From positions 372,001 through 436,000 of the forward strand of contig NZ_CP081295.1 of assembly GCF_019711375.1 (NCBI RefSeq): a stretch of 64,000 nucleotides of DNA, given 5' to 3'. Position numbers and translations under genes: made by a program. The notes beneath the pieces were generated by a model. The model made no database searches, had not been told where the DNA came from, and was given only the letters and a program-made list of their open reading frames with translations. The stretch comes from Qipengyuania aurantiaca (lineage in GTDB: Bacteria > Pseudomonadota > Alphaproteobacteria > Sphingomonadales > Sphingomonadaceae). Below, one piece after another: positions 32,938 to 41,060 of the stretch (positions are counted from its first letter, which is position 1; every line of letters begins with the position of its first letter).

Positions 32938-35900
32938 TTAGAACCGGTACTCGACAGTTGCGAAGAACTCGCGACCGTTGAGGTTGTAACCTGCACCGAT
33001 CGGAATGTTCGAAATGCAGAGGCCCACTTCGTCGCAGTCAACCTTTGGCGGTTCGGTGTCGAAGATGTTGCTGACGCCGAGGCGGATGAGGAAATCATCG
33101 GCCTGGTAGCGCAGCGACACAGCGTGCTCGAACCAGTCATCAACGAAGTCGACATCGCGACAGAAGACGCCGTCACCTGCGACGATCGGATCGGGGCCGC
33201 CGTCGGGGCCGTTCGAACCGAAGCCGGTGCAGGTGCTGGAATCCTCACCGCTCGGCGTACCGTCGGGCTGGAAGCCGAACACGTCCGAGAAGTTGTCACG
33301 GAAATCGGGATCCGCAGCCTGCTGGCCCACCCAGCGGGTGGTCCAGGCCAGACGCCAGCGGTCGACCTCGGCAGAGAACACGCCACGACCACTCCAGCGC
33401 GGAAGGCCGAATTCGCCCTCGTCGTTATCGCGGGTTTCGTTACCGAAGTTGTCGCGGAAGACCTGCAGACGTTCGAGCAGGTGGTTGGCACGAAGGTCCA
33501 GACCGAATTCGACCTGGCGACCGCCGATGGCGAACTCTTTCCCGAAGGCTGCGTTGAAGTCCACACCGCGCACGGCGTCCGTGTCGAGGTTGAGGAAGCC
33601 GATATCGGCCGAGGTGATCAGGTCGAGATCGTCCGGAGCCGTGCCGACATTCAGCGCGTCACAGAACTGGCTGACCTGACCGTCTTCACGCAGATAGCAG
33701 TCGTTGGCTGCGAACTGCGCCGAGATGGCGACGACCGACTGGTCGACCTTCAGATCGTAGTAGCTGCTCGAAAGCGACACGTCCCAACCGTCACCGAAGG
33801 TCTCCTCGAAAGCGAAACCGGCCGTGATCGAACGCGAGGTTTCCGGTTCGAGGTCGAGACGACCCTGACGCGAAATCTCCACGCTCGAGAGCTGGTTTGC
33901 CGAAGGCTGACCGAAGGCCGGGAAGTCGAGACCGACGGAAGTCGGATCGCGGCCTTCGCGGATGCAGTTGTCGAGAACGAACTGTTCGCGATCGTCCTGC
34001 TCGGCAACATAGACACCGCCGATAAAGGCCTCGGTGGGAACGGCGCAGGGATCTACGATGGTGTTGAAACCGGTGGTGTCGACCAGGAAGTTCTCACGCA
34101 GGTTCGGTGCACGGAACGACGTGCCGTAGCTAAAGCGCAGCAGCAGCGGCTCGATCGGGCGCCAGCCGCCCTTGATCGAGAACGTGCCGGCCGTGCCGTA
34201 GTACTCTTCGTCGGTCACACGACCCGAAAGGTTCAGACTGAGTTCCTGGACCAGCGGCTTGCCGGCCTGAAGCGGAACGTCGAGTTCGACGAAAGCTTCG
34301 CGGATCCACTTGCTGCCGATCGCGCCCTTGTCCGAGAAGAAGTTCAGCGCAAGGCCGTTCGACTGCACGAAGTTGGTGGTCGAATCGATGGCATCTTCAC
34401 GCCATTCAAGGCCGAACACCGCGCCAACCGGACCGGCCGGCAGGGTGAACAGGTCACCGGTGAGGAAGCCCGAAATGACGGTCTGCTCGTAGATGGTCTT
34501 CGACGAACGGTTGCCGAACACATAGTTGCGCTCGGCCGCAGTCGCGAAATCGCCGGTTGCGAAACCGAGGACGCTTTCAGCGAACAGATTGACCGGCACA
34601 CAGCCATCGAGAAGGTCGGGTGCGGCGAGTTCCGGGTTGGCCAGCTGCGACGCATCGCAGGGCGTGATCGGAGCCGGCGTACCGAGGAGGCCCGGGTCAC
34701 CGAAGTCCACGGTCGGATCGTAGTCGTCCGCAATGCCGTCACCGTCGTTGTCGACGATGCCGTCGCCGTTGAAGTCACGGGTCGGGTCGATGCCGATAGC
34801 AAAGGCAAGCTTGTCTTCGCGGATGTCGTTCGAGAAGACGTTACCTTCCGAACGGGTGTAGGAACCCGACACTTCGAAACCCCAGCTCGGAGCGATGAAC
34901 GGCAGGTCGCCGCGCACACCGAACACACCGCGGTACTGTTCGATGTTGGTCTTGAAGTTGTTGCGGTCGCCATCGATGACGAAGCGCGAGGTAACCGGCT
35001 GCGGCACCGGGAACGGCAGGAACGGCGAGCCGGTGTTGAACACACCCGACGCGTTGTAGCAGTCCACGCCATTCGGCTGGTTGGGGTTACACGGGTTGAA
35101 CTGGTTGTTGTCCGGAACGCTGACGTTCGCCTGATAGACGGCGTTGTCTTCCGAATTCACGTCCACGTTCGTGTAGAGGACCTCGAAGAACGGCGTGATG
35201 TTGGCTTCGCCGGCGAGCGTGTACTCACCATAGCTCATCACGTTCCAGCGGTTCTGCTCGGGGATCAGCTCGAGCTGCGGGTAGGCACCGTTGGTGCTGA
35301 AGTCTGCATAGCGGACATCCTGCACACCGTCGCCATCGATATCCACCGGCGCGCCGGTGAAGAAGAAGTTCGATTCGGTGTAGTTCGGAACGCCCGAGTT
35401 GCTTTCACCAGGGGTGAAGTACAGAACGCGGAAGGCACCGAAGGGCTCGATGATGCTGCTGCGCAGGCCCTGGCCGTTACGCTGACACTCGTTGACCGGA
35501 AGGGTGATATCGCCACCCGAATCGACAAGTGCGTTGACCTGGTCGGTCAGTTCGACAGTGCGGATTTCGCCGTTCTGCGTGATTTCGTAGTCGGTCGTAC
35601 AACCGGCCAGGAAGTCACGGTCACGGGCGCGGATGCGGTCGCGGTGATCGTATTCGGCGCCGATGCCGATGAAACCACGGTCGAGGTTGATGCCGTAGGA
35701 TGCGCTGACCGTGTAGTCGTCACCGGCACCCATCGGGTTGACGGTTCCGCCAGCAAACAGTTCGAGACCGTCGAAATCCTTCTTGAGGATGACGTTCACA
35801 ACACCGGCGACGGCGTCCGAACCGTAGACCGACGACGCGCCGTCGAGCAGCAGGTCCGTACGCTCGATGAGCGAACCGGGAAGAAGGTTGATCGAGGGAG

Positions 35901-36435
35901 CCGTCGGAGCACCACCGACACCCGAAGGCGCAAGGCGGCGGCCGTTCAGCAGGAGCAGCGTACGGTTCGCACCGAGGCTGCGCAGGCTGACCGTCTGGTT
36001 ACCCGGGCCGTTGTCGAGGACGAAGCCCTGGAAGGTTGCGTCGATCTGAGTGCCGGAAGCGGCCTCGTCGCGCTGGAGGATCTGCGAAGGATCGAACAGA
36101 CCTTCGTCACGCGCCGCTTCGGTGGTGATGACCTGGAGCGGCGAGATGCTGGTGTAGGTGTCGCGACGGATACGCGAACCGGTCACGACGATGGCTTCGT
36201 CGTTGCCCTGGCCGGTTGCACCGACATCGGTGACGTCGACGACGTCTTCAGCGTCGTTGGTGTTGTTGTCTACACCATCGGGACCTTCGGTCTGGATGAC
36301 GCATTCGCCAGCGACCAGCTCTTCGTTGGCGGCGCAGTCGGTATCTTGGGCCTGCGCCGAACCACCTGCCGCAATGGCGAGGACGGATGCGGAAAGCGCG
36401 AGCCCCTTGAACGTATTATGATGAATCTTTCGCAT
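32938..36435 (-). CDS. TonB-dependent outer-membrane receptor, large
   Basis: A 1165-residue receptor. Signal peptide MRKIHHNTFKGLALSASVLA; I use the ATG at 36435 rather than the ORF start 120 bases upstream, which has no signal. An acidic N-terminal linker (NNTNDAEDVVDVTDV) precedes the plug: DPSQILQRDEAASGTQ, VSLRSLGANRTLLLLNGRRL and DGASSVYGSDAVAGVVNVIL. The barrel ends NGREFFATVEYRF. Extracellular loops contain Asp/Gly-rich repeats: DIDGDGVQD near residue 363 and DFNGDGIVDNDGDGIADD around 553-575, like thrombospondin type 3/dockerin calcium loops. Several Cys pairs in loops could form disulfides. Substrate probably peptide-like from context. Confidence 0.94.
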   Translation of the reverse strand: MRKIHHNTFKGLALSASVLAIAAGGSAQAQDTDCAANEELVAGECVIQTEGPDGVDNNTNDAEDVVDVTDVGATGQGNDEAIVVTGSRIRRDTYTSISPLQVITTEAARDEGLFDPSQILQRDEAASGTQIDATFQGFVLDNGPGNQTVSLRSLGANRTLLLLNGRRLAPSGVGGAPTAPSINLLPGSLIERTDLLLDGASSVYGSDAVAGVVNVILKKDFDGLELFAGGTVNPMGAGDDYTVSASYGINLDRGFIGIGAEYDHRDRIRARDRDFLAGCTTDYEITQNGEIRTVELTDQVNALVDSGGDITLPVNECQRNGQGLRSSIIEPFGAFRVLYFTPGESNSGVPNYTESNFFFTGAPVDIDGDGVQDVRYADFSTNGAYPQLELIPEQNRWNVMSYGEYTLAGEANITPFFEVLYTNVDVNSEDNAVYQANVSVPDNNQFNPCNPNQPNGVDCYNASGVFNTGSPFLPFPVPQPVTSRFVIDGDRNNFKTNIEQYRGVFGVRGDLPFIAPSWGFEVSGSYTRSEGNVFSNDIREDKLAFAIGIDPTRDFNGDGIVDNDGDGIADDYDPTVDFGDPGLLGTPAPITPCDASQLANPELAAPDLLDGCVPVNLFAESVLGFATGDFATAAERNYVFGNRSSKTIYEQTVISGFLTGDLFTLPAGPVGAVFGLEWREDAIDSTTNFVQSNGLALNFFSDKGAIGSKWIREAFVELDVPLQAGKPLVQELSLNLSGRVTDEEYYGTAGTFSIKGGWRPIEPLLLRFSYGTSFRAPNLRENFLVDTTGFNTIVDPCAVPTEAFIGGVYVAEQDDREQFVLDNCIREGRDPTSVGLDFPAFGQPSANQLSSVEISRQGRLDLEPETSRSITAGFAFEETFGDGWDVSLSSSYYDLKVDQSVVAISAQFAANDCYLREDGQVSQFCDALNVGTAPDDLDLITSADIGFLNLDTDAVRGVDFNAAFGKEFAIGGRQVEFGLDLRANHLLERLQVFRDNFGNETRDNDEGEFGLPRWSGRGVFSAEVDRWRLAWTTRWVGQQAADPDFRDNFSDVFGFQPDGTPSGEDSSTCTGFGSNGPDGGPDPIVAGDGVFCRDVDFVDDWFEHAVSLRYQADDFLIRLGVSNIFDTEPPKVDCDEVGLCISNIPIGAGYNLNGREFFATVEYRF

Positions 36436-36731
36436 TACACACTCCAGTTGCGAGAACCGGAACTGTGTCCCGTAAACCGGACGACCCCTAAGCGCTCCCC
36501 AGTAAGCGCCGCATTTCCGAAAGAATCGTCGAGGTACGGAGACCCCCAGTCCCAATGACAGCAGTTCTGCGAGAGCGTCGGCCCTATGTCAAAGACGGGG
36601 CCGAGTGTTTCACTTTCTTTGCAGGGCTTGTGTGGCGCAAATCACACATTTTTTGATATGTTGGAGCGGCCCTCGAATTATGACATCATTTCCGTCTATT
36701 CCAAGCAGGGTCCAGCGCAACATAATTACAA
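36436..36731. other. Intergenic region upstream of the TonB receptor
   Basis: Almost 300 bases without a gene, visibly richer in A and T near 36640-36730 than the flanks. It must hold the promoter of the second TonB receptor on the minus strand; a TTGACA -35-like hexamer is readable there on the minus strand (36587-36592), but no convincing -10 was found at the proper distance. No tRNA or small ORF was recognised. Confidence 0.5.
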
Positions 36732-36762
36732 CACCCGGCGCCGCTGAATCAGGCGCCGGGTG
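36732..36762 (-). terminator. Terminator of clpB
   Basis: Perfect 11-base-pair stem CACCCGGCGCC / GGCGCCGGGTG with a 9-base loop, starting about 14 bases after the clpB stop. On the minus strand the T-rich TTGTAATTAT follows; on the plus strand CTGTTTTC follows. Confidence 0.85.
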
Positions 36763-36775
36763 CTGTTTTCGCGAA

Positions 36776-39352
36776 TCAGGAGACGTTCATCTCCAGCGCA
36801 CCGTCGCCCTCGTCGATCTTGACCGTCGAACCATCGGGCACATTGCCTGACAGGATCAAGTCGGCCAGCGGGTCCTGCACGTAGCGCTGGACCGCGCGCT
36901 TGAGCGGACGCGCACCATAGACGGGATCGTAGCCCACCCGGCCGAGCCACTTCTTGGCGGCATCGGTAAGATCGAGCACGATCTTGCGATCCTTGAGCAG
37001 CTTCTGCACCCGCGCGACCTGGATATCGACGATCGGGGCCATGTGCTCCTGCGCAAGGCGGTGGAAGAGGATGATCTCGTCCAGCCGGTTGAGGAACTCG
37101 GGCCGGAAGTGGCCTCGCACCACGTCCATCACCTGCGGCTCGACCTCCTCGACCTTCTGTCCGTCCTCCATATTCGCCAGATACTGGCTGCCGAGGTTGG
37201 AGGTGAGGATGATCAGCGTGTTCGAGAAATCGACCACGCGGCCCTGCCCGTCGGTCAGGCGGCCGTCGTCGAGCACCTGCAGCAGCACGTTGAAGACATC
37301 GCTGTGCGCCTTTTCGACCTCGTCGAATAGCACGACCTGATAGGGCCTGCGCCGCACCGCCTCGGTCAGTACGCCGCCTTCTTCATAGCCAACATAGCCC
37401 GGAGGCGCGCCGATCAGGCGGGCGACGGCGTGCTTCTCCATGAACTCGCTCATGTCGATGCGCACCATCGCCTGGTCGTCATCGAACAGGAAGCCGGCGA
37501 GCGCCTTGGTCAGCTCGGTCTTGCCGACACCGGTCGGGCCGAGGAAGAGGAAGCTGCCCAGCGGACGGCCCGGGTCCTGCAGACCCGCACGCGCACGGCG
37601 CACGGCCTTGGACACCGCGTCGATGGCCTGTGACTGGCCGATCACCCGCTTGCCGAGGATGTTTTCCATGTCGAGCAGCTTTTCCCGCTCGCCTTCCATC
37701 ATCTTGTCGACCGGGATACCCGTCCAGCGCGAGACCACGCCGGCGATATCGTCTTCGGTGACCTCTTCCTTGAGCAGGGCGTTGTCCGTCTGGCCGCTGG
37801 CCTCCTGAAGCCGCTTTTCGAGCTCGGGGATCTTGCCGTATTGCAGCTCACCCGCCTTCTGCAGGTCGCCGCCGCGCTGGGCCTGTTCGAGTTCGATACG
37901 CGCTGCGTCGAGCTCTTCCTTGACCCGCGCCTCAGCATGGATCTTGTCGCGCTCGTTCTGCCAGCGCGTAGTCAGTTCGGAGGACTGCTGTTCGAGCTCG
38001 GACAGCTCCTTGCGCAGCGCCTCCAGCCGATCCTTCGACGCGCTGTCGGTTTCCTTCTGCAAGGCCTGCTCTTCGATGCGCAGCTGGATGATGCGCCGGT
38101 CGAGGCCTTCGATTTCCTCAGGCTTGCTCTCCACCTCCATGCGGATGCGCGAGGCCGCCTCGTCCATCAGGTCGATGGCCTTGTCGGGCAGGAAGCGGTT
38201 CTGGATGTAACGATTGCTGAGCTGCGCTGCGGCCACGATCGCGCCGTCGGTGATGCGCACGCCATGGTGCAGCTCGTACTTGTCCTTGATGCCGCGCAGG
38301 ATCGAAATCGTGTCCTCGACGCTGGGCTCATCGATATAGACGGGCTGGAAGCGCCGCTGGAGCGCGGGGTCCTTCTCGACATACTTCTGGTATTCGTCGA
38401 GCGTGGTGGCGCCGATGCAGTGCAGTTCGCCGCGCGAGAGAGCGGGCTTCAGCAGGTTGCCCGCATCCATGCTGCCTTCGCTCGCGCCCGCGCCGATCAG
38501 CGTGTGCATCTCGTCGATGAAGAGGATAATCTGGCCTTCGGCGCCCTTCACCTCGTCGAGCACGGCCTTCAGGCGCTCCTCGAACTCGCCGCGGTACTTC
38601 GCGCCCGCAATCAATGCGCCCATGTCGAGCGACATGAGCGTGCGGCCCTTGAGGCTGTCGGGCACATCGCCATTGGCGATGCGCAGCGCAAGGCCTTCGG
38701 CAATCGCGGTCTTGCCGGTACCGGGTTCGCCGATGAGAGCAGGGTTGTTCTTGGTCCGGCGGGCGAGGATCTGCACCGTGCGGCGGATTTCCTCGTCGCG
38801 GCCGATGACGGGATCGAGCTTGCCGTCGCGCGCCGCCTTGGTGAGGTCGCGCGCGTATTTCTTCATCGCGTCATAGGCCTCTTCCGCGCCCGCGCTGTCG
38901 GCGGTGCGGCCGCCGGTCACTTCCTGGATCGCGGCTTCGAGCGATTTGGCGTCGATGCCCGCCGCCTTCAGCGCGCGACCGGCGTCGTTGTCCTGCATGG
39001 CAAGCGCCTGCAGAATACGCTGGACCGGCACGAAGCTATCACCCGCCTTCTCGGCAAGCTGCTCGGCCTGGTCGAGCGCGCGCACGGCATCGTTGTCGAG
39101 CCCGGGCGTCTGCTGCGCCCCGCCCCCCGACACCGAAGGCACCTTGCCCAGGGCGGTGTCGATTTCGGTGATGGCGACACCCGGATTACCCCCGGCGCGC
39201 TGGATCAGCTGCGCGGCCATGCCCTGCTCGTCGTCGAGCAGCGCTTTCAGCAAATGCGCGGGCGTGATGCGCTGGTGGCTCATGCGAATGGCGACGGTCT
39301 GCGCCGCCTGCAGGAAGCCCTTGGCCCGGTCGGTGAACTTTTCGAGATTCAT
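36776..39352 (-). CDS. clpB: ATP-dependent disaggregase ClpB
   Basis: Hexameric Hsp100 chaperone that dissolves protein aggregates with DnaK. 858 residues. The N-terminal Clp_N repeats ([20 protein letters not shown]) are followed by AAA-1 with Walker A GEPGTGKT (about residue 206) and Walker [13 protein letters not shown], the long coiled-coil middle domain ([13 protein letters not shown] heptads, about 410-520), AAA-2 with GPTGVGKT (about 605) and [10 protein letters not shown], and the D2-small domain ending with [21 protein letters not shown] sigma-32-like promoter overlapped by an inverted repeat lies just upstream. Confidence 0.98.
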   Translation of the reverse strand: MNLEKFTDRAKGFLQAAQTVAIRMSHQRITPAHLLKALLDDEQGMAAQLIQRAGGNPGVAITEIDTALGKVPSVSGGGAQQTPGLDNDAVRALDQAEQLAEKAGDSFVPVQRILQALAMQDNDAGRALKAAGIDAKSLEAAIQEVTGGRTADSAGAEEAYDAMKKYARDLTKAARDGKLDPVIGRDEEIRRTVQILARRTKNNPALIGEPGTGKTAIAEGLALRIANGDVPDSLKGRTLMSLDMGALIAGAKYRGEFEERLKAVLDEVKGAEGQIILFIDEMHTLIGAGASEGSMDAGNLLKPALSRGELHCIGATTLDEYQKYVEKDPALQRRFQPVYIDEPSVEDTISILRGIKDKYELHHGVRITDGAIVAAAQLSNRYIQNRFLPDKAIDLMDEAASRIRMEVESKPEEIEGLDRRIIQLRIEEQALQKETDSASKDRLEALRKELSELEQQSSELTTRWQNERDKIHAEARVKEELDAARIELEQAQRGGDLQKAGELQYGKIPELEKRLQEASGQTDNALLKEEVTEDDIAGVVSRWTGIPVDKMMEGEREKLLDMENILGKRVIGQSQAIDAVSKAVRRARAGLQDPGRPLGSFLFLGPTGVGKTELTKALAGFLFDDDQAMVRIDMSEFMEKHAVARLIGAPPGYVGYEEGGVLTEAVRRRPYQVVLFDEVEKAHSDVFNVLLQVLDDGRLTDGQGRVVDFSNTLIILTSNLGSQYLANMEDGQKVEEVEPQVMDVVRGHFRPEFLNRLDEIILFHRLAQEHMAPIVDIQVARVQKLLKDRKIVLDLTDAAKKWLGRVGYDPVYGARPLKRAVQRYVQDPLADLILSGNVPDGSTVKIDEGDGALEMNVS

Positions 39353-39385
39353 CTATAAACCCCTCATGCGAGAATTACCGCTCGA

Positions 39386-39413
39386 ATATGGTGTTGCCAT
39401 TGTGCAACACAAG
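39386..39413 (-). promoter_or_regulatory. Predicted heat-shock promoter of clpB with internal dyad
   Basis: Read on the minus strand: -35 CTTGTGT (39413-39407), 14-base spacer, -10 ACCATAT (39392-39386), resembling the sigma-32 consensus CTTGAAA / CCCATNT. Inside it, GTGTTGC-N6-GCAACAC (39391-39410) forms a perfect 7+7 inverted repeat that overlaps both elements and could be an operator. It is not a CIRCE or HAIR sequence. The clpB ATG is 34 bases downstream of the -10. Confidence 0.6.
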
Positions 39414-39493
39414 CCCTCCCCCGCGAAATTTTGCGAGGTGTGTTAGTCGCATATAGGGGTGCTCGCGCAAGCTGCGAGAGGCAAGGGGAAATT

Positions 39494-40942
39494 TTATTGG
39501 GCGGCCACGCCCTCAAGGCCGGGGACCATCACCGTGCGTCCGCCGCCGAAATCCTCGCGCACCACGATCAGCCCCTGCCGCTCGAGATGGTCGAGCAGGC
39601 GGCGGATGCGGCCCGGCGAGCTGGTGCCATAGGCGCGGGCGAGTTCGTTCTCGTCGACCTGCGTTTCGCCCGCATGGGCCGCCTTGGCGATAACGAGGAA
39701 GGGCCCGAGGAGGTCGTCGTCAACCGCGCTGGCAAGAGCCATGATCCGCGCCTGCATCTCCTCGCCCAGCTCGGCCAGCCCGGCGCCTGCAATCGCGAAG
39801 CGGCGGCGGAAGGCGTGCATGTCGGGCATGGGCCCGATCAGCCGTTCGCGGCGGCAACGGGTGAGGAAGGTCTGGTACTGCGCGCTCGCCGACTGGAAGG
39901 CGATGCCCTCCTCGCGCGAAAGCTCGCCGATGATCTCGGCAATGCGGCTGGCGACGTGCGAGGTGTCGAGCGGCTCGGCGGGCGCTTCGACCTGCCGTTC
40001 CTCGGCGTGGGCGATGCTGTCTTCCAACTCGTCCACGCGCGGCGCGGGCGGCGGCGCGGGAGGCGGCGGGGCCTTGGCGACATCGCTGGCCAGGTCGCGG
40101 GTGAGCAGGTCGGCCATGTCCTCAGGCGCGGTGTCGGGCAGCGCCATCAGCCCTTCGCTGCGCGCGACCTTGCCGGTCTTCACCGGACCGATCTTCACCG
40201 CCAGCGGCAGGCGCGTGATCGCCGGACCCAGAGCGAGGAAATGCCCGCGATCAAGTTCGCGGATACGCTCCGCCTGACGGCGATCCATGCCTAGAAGGTC
40301 GGCCGCGCGCACCATGTCGATGTCGAGGAAGGTGCGCCCCATGAGGAAGTTCGAAGCCTCGGCCGCCACGTTCTTGGCGAGCTTCGCCAGCCGCTGCGTA
40401 GCGACGATCCCGGCAAGCCCGCGCTTGCGCCCGCGGCACATGAGGTTGGTCATGGCCGACAGCGTCATGCGGCGCGTGTCCTCGGCGATTTCGCCAGCCA
40501 CTGCCGGGGCGAACATCTGCGCCTCGTCCACCACCACGAGCGCCGGATACCAATGTTCGCGCGGGGCATCGAAGAGCGCGGTCAGGAACTGCGCGGCGCA
40601 GCGGATCTGTTGTTCGACTTCCAGCCCGTCGAGATCGAGCACCACGCTGGCGCGATGCTCGCGGATGCGGCGGGCCAGCGCCTCGATCTCCCCCGGCGAA
40701 TAGGCCGAGCCGTCGATCACGACATGGCCGAACTCGTCCGCCAGCGAAGGGAAGTCGCCTTCCGGATCGATCACCACCTGCTGCACCATGCCGGCGCTCT
40801 CTTCGAGCAGGCGGCGCAGCAGGTGCGACTTGCCGCTCCCGGAATTGCCCTGGACGAGCAAACGGGTGGCGAGGAGTTCCTCGACGTCGAACTCGACCGG
40901 CTTGCCGGACGTTTCGTGGCCTATGGTGATCTGCGCTGTCAC
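39494..40942 (-). CDS. HerA/DUF87-type ATPase with C-terminal winged helix
   Basis: A 482-residue P-loop ATPase. Walker A is GNSGSGKS at residues 32-39; Walker B is ALVVVDEAQMFAP; IVATQRLAKLAKNVAAEASN is the sensor/arginine-finger region of HerA-like translocases, and the FLMGRTFLDIDMVRAADLLG stretch is typical of DUF87. Between the ATPase and the C-terminal winged-helix part (YGTSSPGRIRRLLDHLERQG) lies a Pro/Ala linker. HerA proteins usually pair with NurA nuclease or a SIR2/nuclease partner, but none is encoded next to it. DNA translocation or repair is the general expectation. Confidence 0.87.
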   Translation of the reverse strand: MTAQITIGHETSGKPVEFDVEELLATRLLVQGNSGSGKSHLLRRLLEESAGMVQQVVIDPEGDFPSLADEFGHVVIDGSAYSPGEIEALARRIREHRASVVLDLDGLEVEQQIRCAAQFLTALFDAPREHWYPALVVVDEAQMFAPAVAGEIAEDTRRMTLSAMTNLMCRGRKRGLAGIVATQRLAKLAKNVAAEASNFLMGRTFLDIDMVRAADLLGMDRRQAERIRELDRGHFLALGPAITRLPLAVKIGPVKTGKVARSEGLMALPDTAPEDMADLLTRDLASDVAKAPPPPAPPPAPRVDELEDSIAHAEERQVEAPAEPLDTSHVASRIAEIIGELSREEGIAFQSASAQYQTFLTRCRRERLIGPMPDMHAFRRRFAIAGAGLAELGEEMQARIMALASAVDDDLLGPFLVIAKAAHAGETQVDENELARAYGTSSPGRIRRLLDHLERQGLIVVREDFGGGRTVMVPGLEGVAAQ

Positions 40943-41060
40943 AAGCCTTGGCTAGCGGTCCGAATCCGGAAACCGGAAGGGCGCGCGCCCCTGTTTTGCC
41001 CAGTCCATTGCCTCGCTTCGTCGCACTCGCTAGACGAGTTGCAGGAGAGGACTGAAGTTT

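Noticed and set aside
33124..36558. 1144-codon open frame on the plus strand
   Set aside because: Antisense to the second TonB receptor; no recognisable protein features and same explanation as above.
39353..39430. CIRCE or HAIR element for clpB
   Set aside because: The inverted repeat GTGTTGC-N6-GCAACAC matches neither TTAGCACTC-N9-GAGTGCTAA nor CTTGAGT-N7-ACTCAAG, so it is reported only as an unknown dyad.
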